A stretch of DNA of 64,000 nt from Limnephilus marmoratus (taxonomy: Eukaryota; Arthropoda; Insecta; Trichoptera; Limnephilidae). Made by a program: the position numbers and the translations under genes. The stretch's first letter is position 1, and each line of letters starts with the position of its first letter. The notes under the pieces are model-generated. The model was not told the DNA's origin. It searched no databases and was given only the letters and a program-made list of their open reading frames with translations. Of the stretch, positions 39,458-50,295 are shown one piece after another. The stretch spans positions 7,769,721 to 7,833,720 of the forward strand of contig OU862928.1 in assembly GCA_917880885.1 (NCBI GenBank), written 5' to 3'.

Positions 39458-41452
39458 CAGTGGCGGACTAAGCCCGTCAGAGGCCCGGGGCGGCAAAGCT
39501 GAATGAGGCCCCCCCTAGTAAAAGTTGATGTAATTTTACAAGATTTTTATTCAGTTCACATGAGCCTCTGGTCCTGGGGGGCCTCCAAGCACCTCCGTGT
39601 TCCCTTGATCAAAACCTAAACAAGGCACCAAGGCACCAAGGCACTTTAAAATTTATTTACTTTTATTTTTTATTACCTTTTTTAAAGATGGATTTGTTAA
39701 TAATGCTATCTTAAAATGTTTTAAGGAAATTCGAAAAATTCACGAAGATACACCATTTTACATTAAACCGTTTTAAACAGTTTGTATGTTGAATTATCAT
39801 TCAGCAAAACTTTGAACGCGTTTTTCTCAAAACTACGTTTTTCGACCTGATTGACAACATATTAGAAAAACTATATATCCGATTTGCATGCACCAAGTTT
39901 AAAACTGTTAGAAAATTATTCACTATGGCACCATATAAGGATTTTTTTTAGAAAAGGCTCCCTTCTTTTTTAATGAAAGCTGAAAATTTTCCATAATAAA
40001 TCGAAAATAAATTTCGCTGTTTTGACATTTTTTTTTTAGAATTCAAAAATTCCCCTGTGCGGTGCCATAGACACTGAATTTTCGAACAGTTTAAGACTTG
40101 GTATGTGCAAATGTAAATACAAATGCAATAAAAGTACATACAGGCGGATGAATTGTTTTTTTTAATATGTTGTCAACCATATTGAAAAACGAGTTAAAAA
40201 AGTTTTGAGAAAAACGCATTCAAAGTTTTGCTGAAGGTGTAACTTAATGGTTTTAGCTATTTCTATTTGCTAATTTATACCAGAAATGAAACCAATCAAT
40301 TATCAAACAAATTATCAATTTATTGGGTAATCACATGAATTGTGCAGTTTGCTTAAATAGAGACTCTTATAAAAATTAAATTAATAATACTCAGGTAGTG
40401 GTCCAAGGTTCCTTGAGGAGGAATCTCTTGAATAATGAAACTAGTTAAATAAATATGTTAGAAATAATTTATATCCTGTGACATGTGACATTTGCTTTGA
40501 AACAACGAGCACTAACCTTGTACATGAATGTAACCTCGGGATAGTCGGGCGCCAGGTCTGTCAGATGAACATGACCATCTTAAAATAACTCCTCAGCTTT
40601 ACGTCTAAAGAAACCAGTATCGGTGAAATAAAACTAACGCCTCCACAATGTCGGCCGGAGCAAAATTAATCCACCATCTTCCTCTCGTAAAATCCGTTGA
40701 GTGCCGCTTCCTTCCGTTCCCCCGCTAGGTGTCGCCACTATCTCCAGTGTGACCAACACTAGTCACCAATGTGTGCTAGGATCCAGATACGAGTCAACAT
40801 ACAAATAATTGGGGTAACAAGTTAAAACTGTTACAAAGGAGGCCCCCGGGGACCAGAGGCCGCCCCTTCCCCCTCCCCTCTCGTTAGTCCACCACTGAAT
40901 CTTTTTAATAATTTATTTATTTTATAATTGTCTTTATTATCTGTAATGATGAGATAACCTTTAGCAAAGGACCTAAGATAGTAAAAAAATACGAAGTGCA
41001 ATACATAAGTAAAACTGGAACTAAAACTGTATGGACATTAGAAAGATTACTAATAGTAGTAATTTTATTTTAAAAATTGTAAATTACCGGTTCAGGCTGT
41101 ATTTATTTATTCCTATTTTATCCCTATGGGATGATATTTGTATGGGACCTCCCAACTCCAAACCACCTCTTAGATAGGTACTAAGCACATTTTAACCAGG
41201 TCACCAGGACACAAAAAAATTGTTACTTTTAAAATTCATTTTCTAAAAGATGTATTTGTTAATAATCTTTAACCAAATATTGTAAGGAAATTACAGGAGA
41301 TACAGCATCATGAAACCCTTATATGAAACCGTTTTAAACAGTTTGTGTGTTAAAATATCCTTCAGCAAAACTTTGAACGCGTTTTTCTCACAATTTTTTT
41401 CTATCTGGTTGACAACATATTAGAAAAACCCCGCATTGGGTAGGGTCCCCTA

Positions 41453-41761
41453 CAGTGGCGGCTCGTGACTTTTGGGTGTGCCAGTGCTGATATTAAAAAA
41501 ATGGCATTATTGATGTTGTTGTAGCCGAAAAAAGATTATTTTTTTTAAAATCAGTTTTTGTGTCAGTCTGTTTTAAATCTGTTGTATGAAAACTTTCAGG
41601 AAGTTTCAGTTTGGCGGTGTGCCGCACCGATTTCCTGAAAAATCTTCATACAAATAACCGATTTTAGAAAAAAAATAATTTTTTTCGCATACGACAACAC
41701 CCATGATGATATTTTTTAAATATTAGCACCCTAGCTCACCCACAGTCACGAGCCGCCACTG
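41453..41761. mobile_element. Hairpin MITE with CAGTGGCGGCTCGTGAC ends (hAT-like)
   Basis: 309 bp with 17-bp inverted ends. The interior is itself nearly palindromic (GTAGCCGAAAAAAGATTATT mirrored in AATAATTTTTTTCGCATAC). Flanks GTCCCCTA and GGCCCCTA match at 7 of 8 if the last G is shared. It is inserted in the GGGCCCC-rich repeat block. Confidence 0.75.
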
Positions 41762-42290
41762 GCCCCTAGGGTAAAGGGGCCCCGAGACGAGTATTGCCTA
41801 GGGGCCCCAACATGTTTAAGCCTGCCTTGGCGGGGCCTGATTGTCCATAAGACGTGTAGGCAACTGCCTAGGTGCCCCGCATCGGGGAGGAGCCCCTAGG
41901 GGAAAGGGGCCCTGGAGACGTGCATTGACGTGTAGGCAACTGTCTTTCTAGGTTTAATCCAAAATGTTTAAGCCAGTCCTGGCAGGGCCGTTTTGCCCAT
42001 AAGGCAGTATAGGGCACTGCCTTTGAAAAAGTCACTATAGCCAGGGCCGTATTATCCGTATATTATAAGAAGTGTAGGCAACTGCCTTGCGGCCCCGCGT
42101 TGGGTAGGGGCCCCTAAGGTAAAGGGATGTGCATTGCCTAGGGGCCCCGACACGTTTAAGCCGGCCCTGGCAGGGCCGTATTGTCTACAAAGCAGTGTAG
42201 GTCACTGCCTAGAGGGCACGTATCGGCTAGGGGCCCATATGGTAAAGGGGCCCCGAGAGGTGCATTGCCTTGGGGCCCCATCTGACTATG
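41762..42290. repeat. GGGGCCCC-rich repeat block (3-4 diverged units)
   Basis: Units contain CAGGGCCGTATTNTCC, GTGTAGGCAACTGCCT, TAGGGGCCCCT and GTTTAAGCCGGCCCTG. The ends CAGGGCCG/CGGCCCTG are inverted, so this may be MITEs nested or arrayed end to end. The array also continues left of the MITE at 41430-41452. Confidence 0.6.
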
Positions 42291-42839
42291 ACACCACGTA
42301 GGGATTGTTTTATAAATGGCTCCCTTCTAATTTATTTTTATTTTTATGAACGATGAAAATTTTCCATAAAACATTGAAAACAAAATTCGCTGGTCCGCCA
42401 TTTTTATATTTTTTTTTAGATATCGAAATTCCCCTATATTATGGTGCCATAGAACAGTTTAAGAATATTGATGAATGCAAATCAGATGTATGGTTTGTTT
42501 AATTTGTTGTCAACCAGGTTGAAAAATGTTAAAAAGTTTCGAGAAAAACGCATTCAAAGTTTTGCTGAACTATAATTCAAAAAATGGTTTCACATAAAAT
42601 ATTGTATCTCCGTCAATATTTTGAATTTCTTTAAAAAAAATTGGTGAGAGCATTCTTAACAAGTGCATCTTTCAAAGAATGAAATAAAAAAAAACAACTA
42701 AACATTTTTTTACATTGTCCTGGTGTCTTGTTTAGGTTTTAATCAAGGGAACATGGAGGCGTTTGGGGGCCCCCCAGGACCGGGGGCCCGGGGCGGGCCG
42801 CCCCCCCCGCCCCCCCCTTAGTCCGCCACTGGTGCTGGC

Positions 42840-44671
42840 TACGTACGGACCCACGTACCTACTCTACCTTCGTGGCCAACCGGCTTGGCGAGATCGACGA
42901 GCTCTCTCGCATTGAGGACTGGAGATGGGTCCCCACCGCGCTGAACCCTGCTGACATCGGCACCCGCGACGTCGAGGTTCCCGATCTATCACCGGCAGGA
43001 CGTTGGTTCGGCGGCCCCGCCTTCCTCACATTGGCCGAGGCAGGATGGCCTCTCGAAAGGTCCAGACTTCCCCGCCCAGATGACAACATCCTTGAAGTGA
43101 AGGCCCAATATGTCGGGCTCACCTCAACCACGGCAGATGCGCTTCCAGAGATAAGCCGCTTCTCCTCTTGGCACCGACTCATCAGAGCCACCGCCTGGGT
43201 CCACCGCTTCATAGGCCGATGCCGTGCGGGACCCCACAAACCATTGGACGGACACCTGCGGCCCGAGGAGACCCGTGAAGCGGAACTCCGGTGGGTGAAA
43301 GCAGCCCAAGAAGACGCATTCAGCAGTGAATTGAGTGCTCTTCACCAAGGAAACCCCGTGCCCAACAACAGCCGGCTCAGATCGCTGAACCCCTTCCTGG
43401 GACCCGATGGACTGCTGCGAATGGACTCCAGAATACGAGCCACCAGCAGAATCTCCCGAGAGGTGCAGACGTCCCTAATCTTAGATGGAGACCACGCCTA
43501 CACACGGCTGCTAGTCAACCACCATCACCAGAAGGCGGACCACCCAAGCACGGAGAGAACAATGGCGGAGGTACGAGGCAGCTACTTCGTGCTGCGACTG
43601 CGGACAAACATACGTCGCATCGCTCACCACTGCCCCACCTGCAAGATGCGTAGAAGCAAGCCTGTCCCACCACTAATGGGACCCTTGCCACCATCACGGC
43701 TCGCCCACCATGTCCCCGCCTTCACAAACTGCGGGTTGGACTATTTCGGGCCCATGGACATCACTGTCGGCAGACGAAGGGAGAAGCGATACGGAGCCCT
43801 CTTCACCTGCCTGTCCACGCGCGCCATTCACCTCGAGCTGGCAACTTCCCTGTCTGCCGACTCTGCTATCATGGCCCTCCAACGCATGACGGCACGCCGA
43901 GGTCAACCAAGGACAATCTTCTCGGACAACGGGACGAACTTCCATGGAGCGGACAACGAGTTAAGGGACGCCCTGAACTCGCTCAAAGATGACGCCCGGA
44001 TGAGGGATCATCTGACATCACAAGGGATCGACTGGCAGTTCATCCCGCCAATGTCTCCTCACATGGGGGGAGCACGGGAGCGCCTGGTGCGGTCCGTCAA
44101 ACACGCGCTGCAAGCCATCCTGAAGGAGAGGGCCTCCAAAGAAGAGACCCTGAGGACAGCACTGGCCGAAGCTGAGTGGACCGTCAACAACCGTCCTCTC
44201 ACGCACATCTCCGCAGACCCGAGAGACGAGGAGCCCCTCACTCCCAACCACTTCCTGCTGGGAGCAGCAGGCAACCGGCCCCATCTCTCGCTATACGACA
44301 AGAAGGAGGAGGAGGTATGCCTCCGCCGCCAGTGGCGCATCAGTCAGCAGCTAGCTGACATGTTCTGGAGGCGTTGGCTCCGCGAATACCTCCCCACCTT
44401 GGCCACCCGACAGAAGTGGCACCACCCCGTCATCCCAATCAAGAAGGACGACCTGGTGATTATAATGGACCCCGCGATGCCCCGCAACAGCTGGCCTCGC
44501 GGCCGAGTCCTGGACGCTACCCCTGCTGCAGACGGCGAAGTGAGGACCGCCCGCATCCAGACGAGCACCGGAGTCTACGTTCGACCTGCCGTGAAGCTTG
44601 CTGTGATCCTGCCGGCCCCGCCTACTGATGCGACCCCTACTGACCGACCTTCAACACGTCGTGAAGACTAG
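42840..44671 (+). pseudogene. pol: BEL-1 Pol: RNase H end and integrase
   Basis: In phase with 39457: LRTDPRTYSTFVANRLGEI, VPTALNPADIGTRDV, then FLGPDGLLRMDSRI. Integrase zinc domain HHHQKADHPS...HHCPTCKMRRS; catalytic core NCGLDYFGPMD, FSDNGTNFHG and PHMGGARERLVRS (D, D, E). Then the BEL C-terminal domain (DUF5641-like: LTPNHFLLG, WRRWLREYLPTLATRQKW, VYVRPAVKLAV). This 1.8-kb stretch has no stop or shift and ends TAG at 44671. It is called pseudogene only because upstream pol is broken. Confidence 0.9.
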
Positions 44672-44686
44672 TACAGCGTAGCTGCA

Positions 44687-44695
44687 CGGGGGGAG
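44687..44695 (+). other. BEL-1 polypurine tract
   Basis: CGGGGGGAG directly before the 3' LTR. Confidence 0.8.
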
Positions 44696-46200
44696 TGTAA
44701 CCGACGTGTTGCTCTCCCTCATATTTTTTAACTTTTTTATTATATGTCTTTTTATTATGTACAATGCCCCGGTGCAACCAATAAAGCTTGTGTGCCAAGT
44801 TTGCACCGGGAGACATTCTAGACTCCTATACCTTTTAAAAACACTTAATTATGCCTATATGTTATATGTTATAAGCCCTGAGAAGGGCCGTTTTGCCTTC
44901 CCTCCCTTGCCGTTCTGCTGTTATGGCACGGCAGGAAGACCGGCTCCGCCAAGCGGGCTACTCTTTATTTTAATTGCGGCCCTTTTCAGGGCCGTGTTTT
45001 CGTTCTGACCACGGTTCATAAATACCGTGCCGCCAGCAACTACTCTTTGCCACACACATTTTTACCATTGCTAAAATGTTATTTTCTTTACACAACAAAT
45101 GCCCCGGTGCAACAAGTAAAACTTGTATACCAGGTTGCCACCGGGAGACATATTAGAATCATTGTAACTTCGCCCTCAGGGCTATTTTTCCGGCTACAAA
45201 GCCAAAAAACCAGTTTTGGCGGCCCACCATAAGGGCCTTTATAGTGGTCAAAATACACTATATTTTGATATAACTTCATTTAAACACCCTGTAGGACGCT
45301 GAAACTAAGACGTTTCAGTGCAGAGTCCTACGGGGCATCCATAGAGCCATAAACAAGCATTGTAACTCTTAAACTGCCAGCGCTATCAGCATTTGCGCAG
45401 ATTTTCGAGCCATTTGTATCAAATCCCTTTTTCTCCATTTTAAAAATCCCAGGACCTCGTAAAGCGACGACACTAAAAGGTTTCGATAGCCAAGCTTACG
45501 GGGGACCTGGGAAAAATATTAACTTCCTTATAACTATCCAAATTCTCCTGTAAAATGTAAATACCTACTGACAAAATGTCAAAACCCTCAAACTAACTCT
45601 AAACACATCAAACAAAAATTCTACGGATAAACAATATCCGTAGAACACCACTAGCATTAAGAAAACCATTGTAATTGTTATAACTTAAGCTGTATAATTA
45701 TTTTAAAAACCTAAATTTAATCGACCACTTTCGAGGAAATGGTCGGCAAACCAGCGGCAACAGAAAACCGCCCCTTATATGTAAAACGGGATAGGTAAAT
45801 CCTCCCACTCCAAAAATGTACCACGTGACCGTTTTTTCACCCGAAAACGGGTATAAAAGGCGTGATTTTTGTGCAAATAAATTAGTTCTTCCTCAACAGT
45901 CAACTCGTGTCTTATTTCCTTCTTGGAAAGTTTATTACCACCTGCTGCCTCCCCGCCGACCTCTGCCTAAGCTTTGCTCCTGGTGCCATCAGTCTCCTCC
46001 AGAAAGCCGGCCCTACTCCAGGCAACCGCCACGCACCAGGACTAGGCAGAGGGATCAGGCACATCCAGTGTCCTCTACTCATCAGGCACTGGGTGCACGG
46101 GAGGTCAGTAGTATTATTATTTTTTCATCATCATCCTGGTCGTGTACTGAAACCGGTACCCTTTTTTACAGTCTTGTACAGGCTTGATACGTCTGGTACA
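44696..46200 (+). repeat. BEL-1 3' LTR
   Basis: 1505 bp, appears identical to 30561-32065, including the TATA box at 45852-45859. Confidence 0.95.
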
Positions 46201-46463
46201 AGCCCTAAAATATTGATGTCCTCATTATAGGGTGATTATTGTACGTAAGTAATGACTAATTACCAAACTAACTGTAGGTATAAAAATAATCCCGGTTCCC
46301 CAAAGATTTCATTAGTTTTTCGGCTTCCAAAGTGATCTAATTGCGGGAAGTGCTAAATTACTATTATCTGGGCCTTTTTTAGTCACCGTCTTTACCGTTG
46401 CCAATTTGTTGGAAATTTTTATTTGCGAATGTTTTTTTGTAATGGAATTTCATTTTAAAGGTA
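46201..46463. other. Interior of the Transib-like element between BEL-1 and BEL-2
   Basis: Unique sequence. It ends ...ATGGAATTTCATTTTAAAGG at the BEL-2 insertion point. With the right flank restored the site reads AAAGGTATGT, a good splice-donor match. No protein domain. Confidence 0.45.
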
Positions 46464-46820
46464 TGTTGCATCCGAAACTGTCCGAAATGACAGCCTCAAA
46501 TGCAACAGGCGAATGGTGGACTGTAAATTGCTAAATAAACAAAAATTACGAAATGAATTGAATGCTTATATGTGTCTGGTAAATCTCTGGAACTAGAAGG
46601 AAGTAAGGAAAGCCAAGTCACTTACCAAATTCGAAGACGAGCACAAACTTAAAGAAAAACCAGTTCCTTCCAATGTCACAAATCGATCAGTTGTAGGTGC
46701 ACACTGCTGGTTGTTATTGTTCCAAGCCTTTTTTCAGCAAGGTGACATGGTTGGTGGGGGTAGGATCGAAAAATGACATTCAGGTAGGTACTGAGCACAA
46801 TATCAATTCAAAACCCAACA
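46464..46820 (-). repeat. BEL-2 3' LTR
   Basis: 357 bp, ends TGTTGCATCC / ACCCAACA on the plus strand. A purine tract (minus-strand CTTCTCGGGGGCGGGAA) adjoins at 46821-46837. Confidence 0.95.
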
Positions 46821-47171
46821 TTCCCGCCCCCGAGAAGAGATTGAAATCTCTTATCTACGACCGATGGTAAATCACACATTTCCGAATACTAACAACAAAC
46901 AAATGAATTTAATAACAACCTATTATTAACAAAACGACAAACAATTATTCAATCTTTTTGCAACGAACAACTTAACGAAATTAAAAAAAAAATGTAAGAA
47001 ACATAAGTCTAAAATAAAACTAAAATTAATCCATAAGGAATATGTTCCTAAGATAAGTTATTGAAGACCTATCTTTCATAGCAACTGACACCGCGGTAAA
47101 ACGAACAAAAAGTAAGGAGAAAATAAAGACGACAAATATAAAACTTAAAATAAACTTATGAGTAAAATGTT

Positions 47172-50100
47172 TCAAAGTGGTAATGGATAAAGTTTGACAA
47201 CTGGCCGACGAAATGTTCCTTGTGCAGTTTTAACTGTCACAACCCGTACGATTTGATCAGGACCCGGATGACATTCCTCGATGCGTCCCAGTGGCCAGTG
47301 CATGGATGGAATTTTTCCATCATTTAATAACACCAAATCTCCAACATTAAGATTAGGTGATGAAGTTATCCACTTTCCACGTTGTTGAAGGGTGTGCAAA
47401 TATTCTTTTCTCCATCGATTCCAAAATGCCTGAGTTATTTTTTGCAACAATTGCCAACGTGATAATCTATTCATCGGTACTTCAGACCAATCAGGTTCCG
47501 GAACCGATGTAAGAGCCCCTATCAAAAAATGACCAGGCGTCAATGCTTCAAGTTCAGATGGATCAGAAGACAATTGAGATAATGGACGAGAGGCGATATG
47601 GATATGTTGCAAACGCCCACCACCTCTGAATAAACCAACCGAATTCAAAAAATGTATAATCATTCGAATGTGAGACACAGTTTGACAAGTTTTGCCTGTA
47701 ACTGGGTGAAAATGCACATGTTGCACTTTCAAAATCCATAATTTTAGAGATGAATGCAACTCCTCGACGGTTAATATTCCGAATATACGATCCTCTTTCT
47801 TTTTTCGAATGTTAACAGCAAATCTCAAAATCCATGCTGTAACACGTTGCAATCTTGTTAATGAAGAAAATCTATTTAACGTCTCCTCATTCCACGAATT
47901 AGTTGAAGTCAATACATGAAGATTGTTGGCCTTTAGCTCAGGAACAACATCAAGTTTTACACTGGAAGAATGGAACAATGACCACTCATCGACGGGTGAT
48001 AGCATCCAAGGAGGCTCCCTCCACCATAACTCTGTATTGACTAACTGATCAGGCAAAAGTCCTCTGCTAGATACGTCAACTGGGTTCAAATGAGTATGTA
48101 TATGAAACCATTTAATCAAAGAATTAACTTCATTGATTTGTCCTATTCGATTGGCAACAAAGGTCTGCAAATTATATGTAGGTGTATGAATCCATGATAA
48201 GACTATTGTAGAATCCGTAAATGTGAACACTTTATCAATATGTAAAGTTGTACCGAATGATTTCAAAACATAATCCAAAAGTCGAGCGAGCAACAAAGCA
48301 CCACATAATTCTAAACGTGGAATAGAAAGAGTTTTCACAGGAGCCACGTTTGACTTGGCAACCAAAAGTCTAATGTTAAATTCTTGCTTCGAATGTTGGG
48401 ACCGAATGTACACAACACAAGCATAACCCTTTTCGGATGCATCTGCAAATCCCACTAATTGATATGTATTATCACTACTCTCCCCTATGTAACGCGGAAT
48501 TTGAATATTGGCTAAAGTTGAAAATGACGATACTATTGCCGTCCAATGAGATTGAACCTCGACAGGAACTGGATCGTCCCAGTTCAATCCAAGCTTCCAC
48601 AACTGTTGTAACAAACATTTAGCCAAAAACGTGACGGGGGAAATCCATCCAAGGGGATCAAAAATCTTTGCAATTGTTGATAAGATTGACCTTTTAGAAA
48701 ATGTTATTTGTGATGGTTTTACTCGATACGAGAATGAATCAGTTTGCGAATCCCAAACAATACCTAAAATCTTAATTTTATTGGCATGATCTAAATCAAT
48801 TTCTATAGGTGCTTCCTGGTGTGAGATTGGAATATCAGAAAGCAGTTCACGACAATTACTCGACCACTTGCTCAATTCAAAACCGCCAAGATTAAGTAGT
48901 TCCACCAAGTCTCGCTGCAATTTACGTGCCGATTCAAGTGTGGATGCTCCAGTTAAAATATCGTCAACGTACGTATTTTCTAATAAAACTTTTGATGCTG
49001 TCGAAAATTTGGCATCTGCATCCGATGCGAGTTGATGTAAAGTACATATAAACGGTGCGGAAGCTTTTCCGTACGTAACAGTTTGCAGTTCAAATTCTTT
49101 GATCATTTGTTCCGGAGATTCACGCCATAAAATATGTTGATAGGATCTATCCTCTGGTCGAACCAATATTTGTCTATACATTTTGCAAATATCTGTTGTA
49201 AAGACAATTTTATGCGTTCTGAAATTGGAAATTAACTTCACAATATCTTGTTGAAGTTTAGGTCCTACTAAAAGTATATCATTTAACGACTGGTTAGAAG
49301 ATGTTTTTGAACTTGCGTCAAAAACAACTCTAAGTTTTTTAATGGATCCAGTATCCTTAATCACACAATGATGAGGAATGAAATATTTTCCAGTCGAAAC
49401 TGATGAACTTGTCACATCTATCATGTGGCCCAAAGATTCATATTCTCTCATGAATTGAATGTAATCAGATTTTATAACTGGATGCCTAGAGAAACGACGC
49501 TCGAGGTGATGCAGACGAGATACTGCCGAATGATATGAATCACCAAGAGCCGATTTAATTTCCCTGAATGGAAGTGGAACAACGTAACGTCCCGCATCAT
49601 TTCTATAATGCTGCGTTGAAAATATTTCCTCACAAAGCAACTCTTCCGTAGATAACGGTGAAGGATGATTTGGAAGGTCTTCGATTTCCCAAAACGTTTT
49701 CAGAACAGTCTCAATTGTCGATTCTGACGTCGTCAAAAACGAATTCATGGGAGGAGACACGCTGTGATCGACATTTCCCATTAAAATCCAACCAAAAGCC
49801 GTGTTCAAAGCTATCGGTTCATTAGATTTTCCTACCACCCGTCCTGAACGAAGAACGGATGAAAACAACCCAGCACCCAATAAAATATCGATTGCAGAGG
49901 GTTTATCGAAATTTGGATCTGCCAAAGTTAAATTTTTCAAATGATCCCAGTCTCCCCGACGAATGGGAGAACTAGGCAACTGTGCACAAATGCTTGATAA
50001 CACGACGAAATCCGCATCAAAAAGCTCATTCGAACATAGAGGACGGATCCGACACTTGACCAGTCCCTTCTGCGCGATGGCCGACAACTGTCCAATTCCT

Positions 50101-50255
50101 CGAATAGGAATTTGTTTATTAGAACAGTCGAGGCCCAAACGAATTGCACAATCATTTGAAATAAAATTTGCCTGACTGGCACAATCCAATAATACACGAA
50201 CCTTGTGAAAATGACCCTTTTTATCACGAGCTTCTACGATGGCCGTAGCTAACAA
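47172..50255 (-). CDS. pol: BEL-2 Pol: protease, RT, RNase H; integrase core missing
   Basis: 1027 codons from the first ATG; the frame is open further upstream (from about 50295). Protease region VRVLLDCASQANFISN. Reverse transcriptase with KLRVVFDASSKTSSNQSLND, FTTDICKMYRQILV, YGKASAPFICTLH and catalytic YVDDILTGA (near residue 428). The A17/RNase-H-like region has IFDPLGWISPVTFLAK, GFADASEKGYACVVY, LSIPRLELCGALLLARLL and FTDSTIVLSWI. Then GLFRGGGRLQHIHIA jumps directly to SRPLSQLSSDPSELEALTPGHFL, so the H-H-C-C domain and the D,D,E core are gone without breaking the frame (about 47600). The C-terminal domain follows (WNRWRKEYLHTLQQRGKW). It cannot integrate by itself. Confidence 0.9.
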   Translation of the reverse strand: MLATAIVEARDKKGHFHKVRVLLDCASQANFISNDCAIRLGLDCSNKQIPIRGIGQLSAIAQKGLVKCRIRPLCSNELFDADFVVLSSICAQLPSSPIRRGDWDHLKNLTLADPNFDKPSAIDILLGAGLFSSVLRSGRVVGKSNEPIALNTAFGWILMGNVDHSVSPPMNSFLTTSESTIETVLKTFWEIEDLPNHPSPLSTEELLCEEIFSTQHYRNDAGRYVVPLPFREIKSALGDSYHSAVSRLHHLERRFSRHPVIKSDYIQFMREYESLGHMIDVTSSSVSTGKYFIPHHCVIKDTGSIKKLRVVFDASSKTSSNQSLNDILLVGPKLQQDIVKLISNFRTHKIVFTTDICKMYRQILVRPEDRSYQHILWRESPEQMIKEFELQTVTYGKASAPFICTLHQLASDADAKFSTASKVLLENTYVDDILTGASTLESARKLQRDLVELLNLGGFELSKWSSNCRELLSDIPISHQEAPIEIDLDHANKIKILGIVWDSQTDSFSYRVKPSQITFSKRSILSTIAKIFDPLGWISPVTFLAKCLLQQLWKLGLNWDDPVPVEVQSHWTAIVSSFSTLANIQIPRYIGESSDNTYQLVGFADASEKGYACVVYIRSQHSKQEFNIRLLVAKSNVAPVKTLSIPRLELCGALLLARLLDYVLKSFGTTLHIDKVFTFTDSTIVLSWIHTPTYNLQTFVANRIGQINEVNSLIKWFHIHTHLNPVDVSSRGLLPDQLVNTELWWREPPWMLSPVDEWSLFHSSSVKLDVVPELKANNLHVLTSTNSWNEETLNRFSSLTRLQRVTAWILRFAVNIRKKKEDRIFGILTVEELHSSLKLWILKVQHVHFHPVTGKTCQTVSHIRMIIHFLNSVGLFRGGGRLQHIHIASRPLSQLSSDPSELEALTPGHFLIGALTSVPEPDWSEVPMNRLSRWQLLQKITQAFWNRWRKEYLHTLQQRGKWITSSPNLNVGDLVLLNDGKIPSMHWPLGRIEECHPGPDQIVRVVTVKTAQGTFRRPVVKLYPLPL

Positions 50256-50295
50256 AACTGATGATTGGCTAGAGCTCGATAAAACGTTGAGATTG

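Larger units (their letters stand above)
39458..42831. mobile_element. hAT-like composite element (non-autonomous, nested)
   Basis: Ends CAGTGGCGGACTAAG and CTTAGTCCGCCACTG, with an exact 8-bp duplication GTGCTGGC (39450-39457 and 42832-42839). The outer ~300 bp on each side are inverted copies (CCTTGATCAAAACCTAAACA on the left; mirrored near 42730-42750). A second right-type end, TTAGTCCACCACTG, occurs at 40884-40897. A block with CAAAACTTTGAACGCGTTTT occurs four times in alternating orientation (about 39805, 40215, 41370, 42560). The pattern fits one MITE nested in another copy of itself, plus further MITEs. No transposase. Confidence 0.85.
30561..46200 (+). mobile_element. BEL-1: BEL/Pao LTR retrotransposon with three nested insertions
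   Basis: Two 1505-bp LTRs offset by 14135 bp with identical reading frames throughout (apparently identical sequence), a PBS, gag-pol and a polypurine tract. Flanks ATCCC and AGCCC match at 4 of 5 positions as a possible target duplication. The internal region is GC-rich, unlike the AT-rich surroundings. It is interrupted by an R1-clade element (34543-36780), a non-LTR fragment with duplicated flank (37477-38491) and a hAT-like composite (39458-42831). It also has in-frame stops at 34417 and 37404 and a frameshift near 37557. Confidence 0.95.
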
